Origin: Micromonospora chokoriensis
Lineage (GTDB): Bacteria > Actinomycetota > Actinomycetes > Mycobacteriales > Micromonosporaceae
Assembly (NCBI RefSeq): GCF_900091505.1
Contig: NZ_LT607409.1
Coordinates: 3,968,001 to 4,032,000, forward strand
Direction of reading: 5' to 3'
DNA: 64,000 nucleotides
Shown piece after piece: positions 26,012-35,590 of the stretch (its first letter is position 1; the number at the start of each line of letters is the position of its first letter). A program made the position numbers and the translations under genes. The notes beneath the pieces are model-generated. The model was not told where the DNA came from and made no database searches. It saw nothing but the letters and a program-made list of their open reading frames with translations.

Positions 26012-27637
26012 TCACTGCTCCCGGTAGGTGGCCAGGTCGAAGTCGGCGTACGCGCCGTCGCCGCCGAGATCCTGTACCCACAGGCCGAGGAACGACCCGG
26101 TGAAGCCCCACGCCGCCGGCTCACCGTCGATGATCAGCGCGGCGTGCTCGTCGGACAGGATGGTCGCGTCCAGGTCGACGCCGGCCGGCTGCCAACCGGC
26201 GCCGAGGTCGTAGTCGAAACGCACCACCGGCCCGTCGAACACGGCCCGTAGACCGACCCGGGTGACGCCGCTGACGTCAACGGTCAGATCCGGGTACGGG
26301 GTGCGCCGTCCGTTGTCGGAGCTGAGCAGTTGCAACACCGTCCGCCCGTCGTCGTCACGGGTCAGGTAGAGGTGGTGCCAGTTCAGCGTGTTGTAGTAGG
26401 CGGTGATGCCGGCGAGCTGCCGGTGGTCGGCGGGGTCGAACTCGACGACGGTCTCCAGCGAGCAGTGCATCGCCCCGACACGTCGCGCGACCAGGCTCGG
26501 AGCCTGCCGCCCGACCGGCGACTGCCCGCCGTGGATCCGCAGGTACGACGGGCGGGCGTGCAGGTCGACCCAGTCGGTGCTGGCCGGTCGGCGCAGCGTC
26601 GACCAGCACAGGCCCAGCTCGGGGGCGTCGAAGTGGTCGGTCTCGGGCTCCGCCGGCCACGGGTGCGCGGGCAGGTCGGGTGCGACGACCTCGTCCGCCG
26701 GAACCCCTCCGGCGATCTTCGGCCACTCACCCGACGGCCACTCGACCCGTTGGATCGCGGTCTCCCGACCGAGCACACAACTGCCCAGCGGGGAGTAGGG
26801 GCGCCCCACCAGGTGGGCCAGGTACCACTCGTCGGTCTGGGTACGAACCAGGCTGCCGTGACCCGCCTTCTGCAACCGCAGGTCGGGGCGACCCACGGAG
26901 GTGAGCAGCGGCCCGTCCGGATCGACCTCGTACGGCCCGAACAGCTCCCGGGACCGCGCCACGGTGACCTGGTGCTCCCAACTGGTGCCGCCCTCGGCGG
27001 TGATCAGCCAGTACCACCCGTCGTGGCGGTAGATGTGCGGGCCCTCGGTGACGCCGACCGAGGTGCCGGTGAACAGCATGCGCGGGCTGCCGACCAGCCG
27101 ACGCTCGACCCGGTCGTACTGCTGGATCTCGATGCCGCCGAAGCGGTCCCGGCCGGGTCGCCAGTCCGCGCTCATGCTCAGCAACCACGTGGTGCCGTCC
27201 TCGTCGTGGAACAGCGCCGCGTCGAAGCCGCGCCCGTGCAGCTTCACCGGGTCCGACCAGGGGCCGGCGATGTCCTCGGCGGTGACCAGGAAGTTCTGCG
27301 GATCCCAGTAGCCGCTGGCGAAGCTGGCCACGTCGCTGTAGACGAGGTAGAACAGACCGTCGTGGTACGTCAGGTCGGGTGCCCACACGCCGTTGGAGTC
27401 ACCGCAGCCACGCAGGTCGAGCAGGCGGCGGTCGGTGATGACCCCGCTCAGGGTGCGCCAGTTCACGAGATCACGCGAATGGTGCACACGCACGCCCGGA
27501 TACCACTCGAAGGTCGAGGTAGCCAGGTAGTAGTCGTCGTCGACCCGCAGAATCGAGGGATCCGGGTGGAACCCGGCGAGGACAGGGTTGCGGATCGACC
27601 GGGTAGCGGTCGCCACGTTAGCGATGTCGGTCGACAC
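26012..27637 (-). CDS. GH43-family beta-xylosidase / arabinofuranosidase
   Basis: A 541-aa cytoplasmic enzyme without signal peptide. A five-bladed propeller (about 15-330) has the catalytic base Asp in GFHPDPSILRVDDDYYLATS and the general acid Glu in SVGVTEGPHIYRHDGWYWLI. A C-terminal beta-sandwich (about 350-541) closes the pocket, as in GH43 beta-xylosidases. It would split imported xylo- or arabino-oligosaccharides. A GTG at 27637 follows AGGAG by 8 bases. It is divergent from an ABC sugar importer and LacI regulator, so uptake and hydrolysis are likely controlled together. Confidence 0.9.
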   Translation of the reverse strand: MSTDIANVATATRSIRNPVLAGFHPDPSILRVDDDYYLATSTFEWYPGVRVHHSRDLVNWRTLSGVITDRRLLDLRGCGDSNGVWAPDLTYHDGLFYLVYSDVASFASGYWDPQNFLVTAEDIAGPWSDPVKLHGRGFDAALFHDEDGTTWLLSMSADWRPGRDRFGGIEIQQYDRVERRLVGSPRMLFTGTSVGVTEGPHIYRHDGWYWLITAEGGTSWEHQVTVARSRELFGPYEVDPDGPLLTSVGRPDLRLQKAGHGSLVRTQTDEWYLAHLVGRPYSPLGSCVLGRETAIQRVEWPSGEWPKIAGGVPADEVVAPDLPAHPWPAEPETDHFDAPELGLCWSTLRRPASTDWVDLHARPSYLRIHGGQSPVGRQAPSLVARRVGAMHCSLETVVEFDPADHRQLAGITAYYNTLNWHHLYLTRDDDGRTVLQLLSSDNGRRTPYPDLTVDVSGVTRVGLRAVFDGPVVRFDYDLGAGWQPAGVDLDATILSDEHAALIIDGEPAAWGFTGSFLGLWVQDLGGDGAYADFDLATYREQ

Positions 27638-27670
27638 GTAGAGGCTCCTCTGGACGGGCTGTCTGGAACT

Positions 27671-27822
27671 TCCGGAAACTTGCGGTCCCGGATCGCTGAA
27701 AGTCCTGCCTACGCTAGCCGGTCTTTTCGCAATAGGACAGAGGGCTTGACCGTTGCGGAAACAGCTCGTAGCGTGCCCGCCATCGACCGGTAATACCGGC
27801 GAAGCTTTTTGAAAGTTCCGGA
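27671..27822. promoter_or_regulatory. Divergent promoter/operator region of the GH43-importer locus
   Basis: Rightward promoter TTGACC (27746-27751) and TAGCGT (27769-27774), 17-bp spacer. A palindrome CCGGT-AAT-ACCGG (27787-27799) sits just past the expected start of transcription. A related motif occurs in opposite orientation at 27671 (TCCGGAAACTT) and 27811-27822 (GAAAGTTCCGGA). These are candidate sites for the LacI-family regulator encoded at 31126. Confidence 0.55.
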
Positions 27823-27893
27823 GATCCATAGGTTCCCACCACGCCGGCGCGGCCGGCAACCGAGCACCCCGTGAGTTCCCGAAGGGATGGATC

Positions 27894-29189
27894 ATGACCT
27901 CGCACCTCTCCCGCCGAACGCTGCTCGGCCTCGCCGGTGCCGGCGCCGGCGCGTACCTGCTGAGCGCCTGTAGCGGTGACGACAAGTCGAGCGACCCGAA
28001 CGCCCCGCAGACCGTCAACTGGTGGCACATCCAGAACACCGAGCCGATGCTCCCGGTCTGGCAGGCGATGGCCAACGAGTACAAGTCCGCGCACAGCAAC
28101 GTCACGTTCACCATCCAGCCCTTGGAGAACGAGGCGTTCAAGGCCAAGCTCACCACCGCCACCCAGGCGGGCGACCCGCCGGACCTGTTCCAGTCCTGGG
28201 GCGGCGGCGTGCTGAAGCAGCAGGTGGACGCCGGCCTGGTCAAGGACCTCACCGACGACGTCAAGGACCTGGTCAAGGGCATCCTGCCCGCGGCCATGGA
28301 GCCGTACACGATCGACGGCAAGATCTACGGCATTCCGTTCGACATCGGCATGGTCGGGTTCTGGTACAACAAGGAGCTCTTCACCCGCGCCGGCATCACC
28401 GAGACCCCCACCACCTGGAACGGCGTGCTCGACGCGGTCCGCAAGCTCAAGGCCGCCGGCATCACCCCGGTCGCGCTGGCCGGCAAGGACAAGTGGCCGG
28501 CCCACTTCTACTGGTCCTACCTGGCGATGCGCATCGGTGGTGTCGACGCGCTGCAGAAGGCCGTCGACAGCAAGAACTTCGACACCCCCGACCTCGTCGC
28601 CGCCGGTGAGCGGCTCAAGGAGCTCGTCGATCTGCAGCCGTTCCAGAAGGGCTTCCTCGGCGCGGAGTTCGGTTCGCCCGACGGTCAGGCCGCGACCATG
28701 GGCAACGGCAACGCCGGCATGGAACTGATGGGGCAGTGGGCGCCGGCGGTGCAGGCGTCCAGTTCCACCAGCAAGAAGGGCCTCGGCGACAAGCTCGGCT
28801 TCTTCCCGTTCCCCTCAGTGGACGGCGGTAAGGGCGCCGCGACCGAGGTCTTCGGCGGTGGCAACGGCTTCGCCGTCGGCAAGGACGCGCCGGCCGCCAC
28901 CATCGACTTCCTGAAGTTCCTGCTCAACGTCGAGAACCAGAAGCGCTCCGCGCAGACCGGCGCGGTGAACCCGACGGTCACCGAGGCCACCTCGGCGATC
29001 AGCGACCCCAACAACAAGGCCGTCGCAGAGGCCCTGTCCAAGAACACCGGCTTCCAGCTCTACCTCGACCAGGCGTACGCGCCCGCGCTCGGGCAGCAGA
29101 TCAACGACAGCGTCGCGGAGATCATCGCCGGCAAGAAGTCCCCGGCGGCGATCGTCAAGGACATCACTCAGGTGGCAAAGACCGTCTGA
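27894..29189 (+). CDS. ABC sugar importer, solute-binding lipoprotein
   Basis: A 431-aa binding protein. The signal has both a twin-arginine-like start (SRRTLLGLAGAGAGAYLLSAC) and a lipobox with the acylated Cys near residue 25. The rest is a cluster B (family 1) fold: TVNWWHIQNTEPMLPVWQAM at the start and IYGIPFDIGMVGFWYNKELF in the middle. It would capture a plant oligosaccharide, probably a xylo- or arabino-oligomer judged from the neighbours. First gene of a unit with two permeases and a LacI regulator. No ATPase gene is present, so a shared MsiK-like ATPase elsewhere is expected. Confidence 0.92.
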   Translation: MTSHLSRRTLLGLAGAGAGAYLLSACSGDDKSSDPNAPQTVNWWHIQNTEPMLPVWQAMANEYKSAHSNVTFTIQPLENEAFKAKLTTATQAGDPPDLFQSWGGGVLKQQVDAGLVKDLTDDVKDLVKGILPAAMEPYTIDGKIYGIPFDIGMVGFWYNKELFTRAGITETPTTWNGVLDAVRKLKAAGITPVALAGKDKWPAHFYWSYLAMRIGGVDALQKAVDSKNFDTPDLVAAGERLKELVDLQPFQKGFLGAEFGSPDGQAATMGNGNAGMELMGQWAPAVQASSSTSKKGLGDKLGFFPFPSVDGGKGAATEVFGGGNGFAVGKDAPAATIDFLKFLLNVENQKRSAQTGAVNPTVTEATSAISDPNNKAVAEALSKNTGFQLYLDQAYAPALGQQINDSVAEIIAGKKSPAAIVKDITQVAKTV

Positions 29190-29241
29190 TCGTGACCCGT
29201 CACCCGTCCGTAGCCGGCCGAAGAACCCGAGTGGAGCAGGA

Positions 29242-30240
29242 ATGACCAGGCCATCGACCGTGTCCGACCTGAGGCGCGGCGACACGGCGACCGATCCGCC
29301 GGCACCGGGGCCGGGCACCGCGCGCAAGCGTGGCCGCCAGCCCCGGCCGGGCCGGGGTGGCGTCCTCGCCGTGTTCCTGGCGCCTGCCCTGGCGCTGTTC
29401 GTGCTGCTGGTCCTCGCCCCCATCGTGGTGGCCGCCTACGCCAGCTTCTTCAAGTGGAACGGCTTCGGCCTGCCGGAGAACTTCATCGGGTTGGACAACT
29501 ACACCCGTGCCTTCGGCGACCCGACGTTCCGCGGCGACCTGTGGCGTGGCCTGATTCTGGTGGTGCTGTCCCTGGTCGTGCAGCTGCCTGTTGCGCTGGC
29601 CCTGGCCATGCTCCTCAATCAGCCACTGCGCGGGCGGGCCGTCTATCGGCTGATCTTCTTCGCCCCGTACGTGCTCTCCGAGGTCACCACGGCCGTCCTG
29701 TTCACCCTGGTGTTCTCACCGAACCGAGGGCTGGGCGAGGGGGTGGCCCGGTGGCTGGGCGCCGACGCGGGCACCGTCTTCGCCGACCCGGACACCGTGC
29801 TGTACGCCGTCTTCCTGGTGGTGTCCTGGAAGTACTTCGGCCTCTACATGATGCTCTTCCTGGCGGCCCGGCAGGGCATCCCGAAGGAACTGCACGAGGC
29901 GGCGGTCACCGACGGCGCCACCGGCTGGCAGGCGTTCCGACACGTCACCCTGCCCCTGCTCGGCCCGACGATCCGCATCAGCATCTTTCTGTCGGTCATC
30001 GGCACCATCCAGCTGTTCGACATGGTGTGGGTGCTCACCGGCGGTGGGCCGATCCACTCCTCGGAGACCCTCGCGGTCACGATGTACCAGTTCGGCTTCC
30101 GTCGCTTCGAGGTCGGCTACGCGAGCGCCATCAGCATCGTGATGTTCCTGCTGAGCCTCGTCTTCGCCCTGTTCTACCAACGCATCGTCCTGCGTCGTGA
30201 CACGGCGGGCGCGATCACCACCCAGGGAGGCCAGCGATGA
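29242..30240 (+). CDS. ABC sugar importer permease, MalF type
   Basis: A 332-aa inner-membrane permease with six membrane helices and a long basic N-terminal tail of about 40 residues. The EAA loop near residue 215 reads KELHEAAVTDGATGWQAFRH and contacts the ATPase. It follows the binding-protein gene by 52 bases and overlaps the next permease by 4 bp. GGAGCAGGA precedes the ATG. Confidence 0.92.
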   Translation: MTRPSTVSDLRRGDTATDPPAPGPGTARKRGRQPRPGRGGVLAVFLAPALALFVLLVLAPIVVAAYASFFKWNGFGLPENFIGLDNYTRAFGDPTFRGDLWRGLILVVLSLVVQLPVALALAMLLNQPLRGRAVYRLIFFAPYVLSEVTTAVLFTLVFSPNRGLGEGVARWLGADAGTVFADPDTVLYAVFLVVSWKYFGLYMMLFLAARQGIPKELHEAAVTDGATGWQAFRHVTLPLLGPTIRISIFLSVIGTIQLFDMVWVLTGGGPIHSSETLAVTMYQFGFRRFEVGYASAISIVMFLLSLVFALFYQRIVLRRDTAGAITTQGGQR

Positions 30241-31073
30241 CCACCACGGCGAGTAGCGTCCAGCGGACGCGCAGCGTCGTGCTGCACCTCGTCTGCATCG
30301 CCGTCGGCGTTCTCATCGTCGTGCCGGTGTACTTCGGCGTGCTCGGCGGTTTCAAGGACAACGGCCAGCTGTCCACCAACCCGCTGGGCTGGCCCGACCC
30401 GTGGGTGCCGAACTACTTCGAGATCCTGGGCAACGGGGTGTTCTGGCGGCAACTCGGCAACAGTCTCCTCATCGCCGTGAGCAGCACCCTGATCGTCGTC
30501 GGCGCGGCGGCGATGGCCGCGTTCGTCTTCGCTCGCTACGCCTTCCGGGGCCGCGAGTTCCTGGTGACGTTGTTCGCGATCGGCCTGATGTTCCCGTTCG
30601 CGGTGGCCATCCTGCCGCTGTTCGTGCTGTTGCGCAGCGTCGGCCTGCTGGACAATCCGCTCGGCGTCATCCTGCCCCAGGCCGCCTTCGGGCTGCCGAT
30701 CACCATCATCATCCTGCGCCAGTTCTTCCGGACCATTCCGGCCGAGGTCGAGGAGGCGGCCGTCCTCGACGGGTGCACCGCCTTCGGCTTCTTCTGGAAG
30801 GTCCTCCTGCCGATGGCACGGCCCGCCCTGGCCACCGTCTCGGTGCTGGCGATCGTCACCAGCTGGAACAACTTCATGCTCCCGCTGGTCGTCTTCAGCG
30901 ACCAGAGTTGGTGGACCCTGCCGGTCGGGGTCCAGGCGTTCCAGGGCCAGTACGCCGACGACACCGCACGCGTGCTCGCCTACGTCGTGCTGTCCATGCT
31001 GCCGGCCCTGGGCTTCTACGCGGTCGCCGAACGTCAACTCATCGGCGGCCTGACCGGCAGCGTCAAGGGATGA
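30237..31073 (+). CDS. ABC sugar importer permease, MalG type
   Basis: A 278-aa permease with six membrane helices and the EAA loop EVEEAAVLDGCTAFGFFWKV near residue 180. It starts at ATGA overlapping the MalF-type gene, so the two are made together and pair in the membrane. C-terminus GGLTGSVKG is typical of MalG-type proteins. Confidence 0.92.
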   Translation: MTTTASSVQRTRSVVLHLVCIAVGVLIVVPVYFGVLGGFKDNGQLSTNPLGWPDPWVPNYFEILGNGVFWRQLGNSLLIAVSSTLIVVGAAAMAAFVFARYAFRGREFLVTLFAIGLMFPFAVAILPLFVLLRSVGLLDNPLGVILPQAAFGLPITIIILRQFFRTIPAEVEEAAVLDGCTAFGFFWKVLLPMARPALATVSVLAIVTSWNNFMLPLVVFSDQSWWTLPVGVQAFQGQYADDTARVLAYVVLSMLPALGFYAVAERQLIGGLTGSVKG

Positions 31074-31125
31074 CATCGCAGCACCGCGAGCAGACCTGAA
31101 GCTTCCGGTACGACGAGGGGGGACC

Positions 31126-32142
31126 GTGGGCGCGGAGAACGGCCGAAACGTCACCATCGCCATGATCGCGCGGTTGGCGGGTGTCTCCGTACCCACGGTC
31201 TCCCGGGTCATCAACGGCCGCTCCGACGTCGCTCCCGACACTCGGGAGCGCGTCGAGGCGCTGCTCAACCGGCACGGGTACCGCCGCCGGTCACCGGCCC
31301 GGCGTACCGACGCGGCCCTCATCGACCTGGTCTTCAACGACCTGGACAGCCCGTGGGCAGTGGAGATCATCCGCGGGGTGGAGGACGTCGGTCAGACCAG
31401 TGGCGTCGGCACCGTCGTCTCGGCCATCCACTGGCGCATCTCCTCCGCCAAGCAGTGGCTCGACAACATGCGGACACGCTCCAGCGAGGGCGTCATCTTC
31501 GTGACGTCGATGGTGAACCCGCCGTTGCAGGCCGAGCTGCGGCGGCTCCACCTGCCGGTCGTCATCATCGACCCGGCCGGAGTGGACCCGCAGGAATCAC
31601 CCACCATCGGCGCCACCAACTGGGCGGGCAGCCTCAGCGCCAACCAGTACCTGATCAGCCTGGGGCACCGGCGGATCGGCTTCATCGCCGGCCCACCGCA
31701 CCTGATGTGCAGCCGGGCCCGGATGGACGGCTACCGGGCCGCGCTCGGCGCCGCCGACATCCCCGTCGACGACGCCCTCATCCGACCGGGCAACTTCTAC
31801 CACGAGTCCGGTTTCAGCGCGGGTACGCAGCTGCTGGCCCTGCCCGACCCACCCACCGCCATCTTCGCCTCCAGTGACCAGATGGCACTGGGTGTCTACG
31901 AAGCGGTCCGCAAGCGCGGCCTACGGGTGCCCGACGACGTCAGCGTGGTCGGCTTCGACGACCTGCCGGAGGTCCGGTGGTGCTCCCCACCGCTGACCAC
32001 CGTCCGTCAACCCCTCGCCGAGATGGGCATGCTGGCGGCCCGGACCGTCCTGCGCCTCGCCGGCGGCGAGAAGACCGAGAGCCCAAGGGTCGAACTCGCC
32101 ACCGAGTTGATCGTCCGCGACAGCGCCGCGCCACCGCGCTGA
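31126..32142 (+). CDS. LacI-family transcriptional regulator of the GH43 locus
   Basis: A 338-aa regulator. The helix-turn-helix (residues 9-35; VTIAMIARLAGVSVPTVSRV) is followed by the hinge and a periplasmic-binding-protein-like sensor (about 65-335). GTG at 31126 follows GGGGGGA. It lies 52 bases after the permease and should repress this transporter and the divergent GH43 gene until the sugar is present. The likely operators are at 27671-27822; the LacI-like site before the esterase (33729) has a different sequence and may belong to another regulator. Confidence 0.9.
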   Translation: MGAENGRNVTIAMIARLAGVSVPTVSRVINGRSDVAPDTRERVEALLNRHGYRRRSPARRTDAALIDLVFNDLDSPWAVEIIRGVEDVGQTSGVGTVVSAIHWRISSAKQWLDNMRTRSSEGVIFVTSMVNPPLQAELRRLHLPVVIIDPAGVDPQESPTIGATNWAGSLSANQYLISLGHRRIGFIAGPPHLMCSRARMDGYRAALGAADIPVDDALIRPGNFYHESGFSAGTQLLALPDPPTAIFASSDQMALGVYEAVRKRGLRVPDDVSVVGFDDLPEVRWCSPPLTTVRQPLAEMGMLAARTVLRLAGGEKTESPRVELATELIVRDSAAPPR

Positions 32143-32278
32143 CCGCGCCGCGCGGCTCGTCGTGCTCGGCCGACCTCGCCGGTCAGGCGTCGCGGAGCGC
32201 GTCCTCGACGCCACACCGAAACGCCCCCGCGTGCCGGCGAGACCAATCGGGCGGCACGTGCCGCGATCGGTCAGCGCC

Positions 32279-33613
32279 TCAGTTTCGGGCCCACTTCTGG
32301 CTGTTGCCGCCGGTGCAGCCCGCCAGGACCATCGTGGTGCCGTTCGCGGTGCCGGCGCCGTTCGGCGAGAGGCACAGGCCGGACTGCACGCCGGTGACCG
32401 TGCCGTCGGTGTTGAGGTTCCACTGCTGGTTGGCACCGCTGCCGCAGGTCCAGATGATCACTCGGGTGCCGGGTGTGGTCGCGGCCCCCTCGGCGTCGAG
32501 GCACTTGGTGCCGTACACCTGGAGTTGTCTCGCGGTGGTCGGTGTCCACTGCTGGTTGGTGCCGCCGTTGCAGTCCCACAGCGTCAGTTGGGTGCCGTTC
32601 GTCTGTGACCTGGACGGCACGTCCAGGCAGCGGTTGGCGGCCACGTTGCGCAGCGGCGCCGCGGTGCCGCCCGGTGGTGGGGTGGTGGGGCTCGTGGTGT
32701 CGAAGCCCAGGAACCGGACGGCCTGGGCGGCGTCGAACGGAATGGAGTGGCCGTACCCCTGGAAGCTGATCGCTTCGACGGGCGCCGTGCCGCCGGTGCC
32801 GCCGTAGCGCGTGCGGGTGGCGCTGGTCTGCGGCGAGTCGGTGTAGCTGGGTGTCGGGGACACACCCAGGACGTTGGTCCACTGCTTGACCTGCTCGCCG
32901 AAGTTGACGTAGCTCAGTGTGGTGTCCGTGGTGCCGTGCCAGATCTGGACCCGGGGTCGGTTGCCGGCGTAGCCCGGGTACGCGGCGCGGACCAGGTCAC
33001 CCCACTGCTGTCCGGTCCGGACGATCCGCCCGCCGGAGCACTCGCTGTTCCACTCCGCGCCGTTGGTGGTGGCGAAGCAGCCGAACGGGACACCCGAGGA
33101 GCTGAAGCCCGCGTGGAACACGTCGGGGTAGAGGCCGAGCATGACGTTGGTCATCATCGCACCGGAGGAGAAACCGCCCACGCCGATCCGTGCGGAGTCG
33201 ACGGGGTAGCGGCTCCGGACGTGGTCGACCATGGACTTGAGCCCGACGGGGTCGCTGCCGCCGTCACGCCGGAGGGCCTGCGGCGAGGAGACGTCCCAGC
33301 ACTTGCTGCTCCGCGTCACCGACGGGTAGATCACGATGAAGCCGTAGCGGTCGGCCAGGGTGCTGAGGCCGAAGCCGGTGTGTACCGCCGGACCGCTGCC
33401 GGTGCAGTAGTGCAACGCGAGGAGCAGGGCCGGCTGGGCCGCGACCCGGTCCGGCACGTACAGGTGCATCTGCAGGTTCGTCGGGTTGGCGCCGAAGTTG
33501 GTGACCTGGGTGAGCGTCGCTGCCGACGCGGGGGTGGCGACAGTTGCCACTGCCGTCATCGTCGCGAGGGTCGTGGTGAGTGCGGCGGCCAGCAGTGCGG
33601 TTCTGAATCTCAT
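32279..33613 (-). CDS. Secreted CE1-like (PHB-depolymerase family) esterase with ricin-type lectin domain
   Basis: A 444-aa secreted enzyme. A signal peptide (residues 1-31) precedes an alpha/beta hydrolase domain (about 32-310). The nucleophile Ser is in GVGGFSSGAMMTN, the Asp in IWHGTTDTTLS and the His in FQGYGHSIPFDA; HYCTGSGPA near the start forms the oxyanion site. A Pro linker leads to a ricin-B domain (about 320-444) with repeats ending NQQWT, NQQWN and SQKWA. This family includes acetylxylan and feruloyl esterases and PHB depolymerases; with the GH43 locus beside it, xylan de-esterification is the best guess. ATG follows GAGGAA. A LacI-type operator lies at 33729. Confidence 0.87.
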   Translation of the reverse strand: MRFRTALLAAALTTTLATMTAVATVATPASAATLTQVTNFGANPTNLQMHLYVPDRVAAQPALLLALHYCTGSGPAVHTGFGLSTLADRYGFIVIYPSVTRSSKCWDVSSPQALRRDGGSDPVGLKSMVDHVRSRYPVDSARIGVGGFSSGAMMTNVMLGLYPDVFHAGFSSSGVPFGCFATTNGAEWNSECSGGRIVRTGQQWGDLVRAAYPGYAGNRPRVQIWHGTTDTTLSYVNFGEQVKQWTNVLGVSPTPSYTDSPQTSATRTRYGGTGGTAPVEAISFQGYGHSIPFDAAQAVRFLGFDTTSPTTPPPGGTAAPLRNVAANRCLDVPSRSQTNGTQLTLWDCNGGTNQQWTPTTARQLQVYGTKCLDAEGAATTPGTRVIIWTCGSGANQQWNLNTDGTVTGVQSGLCLSPNGAGTANGTTMVLAGCTGGNSQKWARN

Positions 33614-33728
33614 CGGCGATTCCTCTGGTCTCGGGTCGGCGGACCCGGTGGCAGCACGTCGTGACCGTCGGGTCCGACCAGCGGGGGCTCGCCCGGAGAG
33701 CCGCGGACGCTGATCGCATCGCATCGAC

Positions 33729-33742
33729 TGTGAGCGATAACA
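33729..33742. promoter_or_regulatory. LacI-type operator upstream of the esterase
   Basis: TGTGAGCGATAACA, a near-palindrome of the form TGTnAnCGnTnACA often bound by LacI-family repressors. It is 116 bp before the esterase ATG. Confidence 0.5.
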
Positions 33743-34089
33743 TCCCGGGCGTCAAGCCGTGCCGCGCGGGCCTTCCGCCGTGTGGGAAGGCGGTGTCACA
33801 ATGGCGGTGGCGCTCACGTGGTCACCGTTGAGCCCGGGGGAGGGGCCGTCCGCAGGAAGCGGACGGTGGGCACTAACCCGGAGGCCGTTCATGGATCTTG
33901 CGCCAGACGTCAACGCCATCTCCAGCCTGGTCGACCTGCTGGGCGCCGTCCTCCAGTTGGCCGCCGCGCTCGTCACCCTGCTGGCCGCCGCCGCGGCCGT
34001 CGGCCGGCGTCGCAGCGGCCCCGCGGGGTCGGTGATCGATCATGGTGGACGTTATGCTGCGGGACCGGACGGGGGAGAGGTGGTCGATC

Positions 34090-34890
34090 ATGACGCAGTC
34101 ACAACCCGAGACCGGCCTGCAAACGGACAGGCCGAACGCGGCGAGGATGTTCGACTACTACCTCGGCGGCAAGGACAACTTCGCCGCCGACCGGGCGGCG
34201 GCCGAGATGGTGTTGCAGGTGGCGCCGTGGATGCCCGAGGCCGCCCGGCAGGGCCGCGAGCTGATCTCCCGGACGGTCCGGCACCTCGTCGAGGAGAAGG
34301 GCATCCGGCAGATCCTGGACCTCGGGTCCGGGCTGCCGACCCAGGACAACGTCCACGAGATCGCACACCGCATCGATCCGGACGTGCGGGTCGTCTACGT
34401 CGACAACGATCCGGTGGTCTGCACACACGGCCGCGCGCTGCTCGCCGACTCGAAGACGGTGTCGGTGGTCCGGGCCGACCTGACCGACCCGCAGCAGGTC
34501 CTCGGCCACCCGGCGATCGGTGACGTGATCGACCTCGACAGCCCGGTCGCGGTGTTGATGATGTTCGTGCTGCACCTGGTGCCCGACGAGCGGGATCCAC
34601 AGCGGATCATGGCCACCTATCGCGACGCGCTCGCCCCCGGCAGCTACCTGGCGCTGTCGCACGCCGCCACCGACGTGCACCCCGACCTGATGGCCCGAAT
34701 CTCGGCGATCTACGCCCGCGCGAACAGCCCGTTCGTTCCGCGGAGCCACGCGGACATCTCCCGCTTCTTCGGTGACTTCGTCCTCGAAGCGCCGGGGCTG
34801 GTCAACATGTGGCCGCACGCCGAGCCGCCGGCCACCGCCGACCCGCAGGTCGCCCGCACCGGCTACAGCGGCGTCGCCCGCAAACCGTGA
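34090..34890 (+). CDS. SAM-dependent methyltransferase (DUF574 type)
   Basis: A 266-aa protein of the actinobacterial DUF574/methyltransferase-19 family. NAARMFDYYLGGKDNFAADR near the N-terminus is the family signature; ILDLGSGLPTQDNVHEIA is the SAM-binding loop and VVYVDNDPVVCTHG the ribose-binding acid. Substrates of this family are unknown, and genomes carry many copies. The ATG at 34090 was preferred because the family signature begins shortly after and GGGGGAGAGG lies upstream. No operon partner is clear. Confidence 0.88.
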   Translation: MTQSQPETGLQTDRPNAARMFDYYLGGKDNFAADRAAAEMVLQVAPWMPEAARQGRELISRTVRHLVEEKGIRQILDLGSGLPTQDNVHEIAHRIDPDVRVVYVDNDPVVCTHGRALLADSKTVSVVRADLTDPQQVLGHPAIGDVIDLDSPVAVLMMFVLHLVPDERDPQRIMATYRDALAPGSYLALSHAATDVHPDLMARISAIYARANSPFVPRSHADISRFFGDFVLEAPGLVNMWPHAEPPATADPQVARTGYSGVARKP

Positions 34891-35327
34891 CGCACTTGAG
34901 AGGCGGAACGGCCGACGGCTGACGCCGGAGGAGTGGCAGGCCGGCCTCTGGCCGTTCTCCACGCTTTCGGCTCGCTTTGGAGCTGATAACACAGACGAGT
35001 CATCCGACGGCCGAACCGCCGGCGAGCCGAGCGGTACCGCTCTCGGGCCGCGCCCGGCGCGACGTACAGGGCTCCGCACCCGGTTTCGCGTCGGGCTCCG
35101 CATGCGGATTTCGCGAGATCTTGGACAGTTTCCGTTCGCGCGTAACGGAATCTGTCCAAGATCTCTGCGGATCGGCGGTGCGGTGCTGAGATCAGCCAGC
35201 CCCGCGCGCCCGTGATGACACTCCGCTGTGGAGATGAATACGCTCGGAAGGCGTTTCACCGACGCGAGCCGCGCTGGCGACGCAGTCCACGCCGGATGGC
35301 GGCGTGCGTGGCTCTTGGGAGCATTGA
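34891..35327. other. Intergenic stretch with a 22-bp inverted repeat
   Basis: No gene is supported. At 35115-35165, two 22-nt arms (starting GAGATCTTGGACAG and ending CTGTCCAAGATCTC) pair with one mismatch around a 7-nt CG-rich loop. The hairpin lies 225 bases after the methyltransferase stop, far for a simple terminator. It resembles a dispersed palindromic element. GGGAG precedes the next ATG at 35328. Confidence 0.75.
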
Positions 35328-35590
35328 ATGGCCGATCTGCCGCACCCGCTCACCGCGTTCATCGTGGGCGAGATCCGCCGCGCCCGAGGGCCCGCCGGAA
35401 TGACCCAGGAGTCCTTCGGGCGGGGCGCCGGTTTCAGCGCCTCCCAGGTCAGCGCCGTGGAGAGCGAGACCCGGGCACTGACGATGGACGTCATCAAGGG
35501 CGCCGACCGAGCCTTCAAGAACGGCGGCCTGTTCGAACGCATGGTCGCGAAGCTGGGGGCACCATCCTGGTACTCGGTGGTGACGGTGTC
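35328..35590 (+). pseudogene. XRE-family regulator, 5' fragment
   Basis: The reading frame opens with MADLPHPLTAFIVGEIRRAR and a lambda-repressor-type helix-turn-helix (MTQESFGRGAGFSASQVSAV, about residues 25-44), then GGLFERMVAKLGAPSWY. In the usual actinobacterial XRE/DUF5753-type proteins a 180-200-aa effector region would follow. Here the similarity stops near residue 82 and the frame runs on, to 35759, through DNA that reads sensibly only on the other strand, as a carboxypeptidase. The gene has therefore lost its 3' part. Confidence 0.65.
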
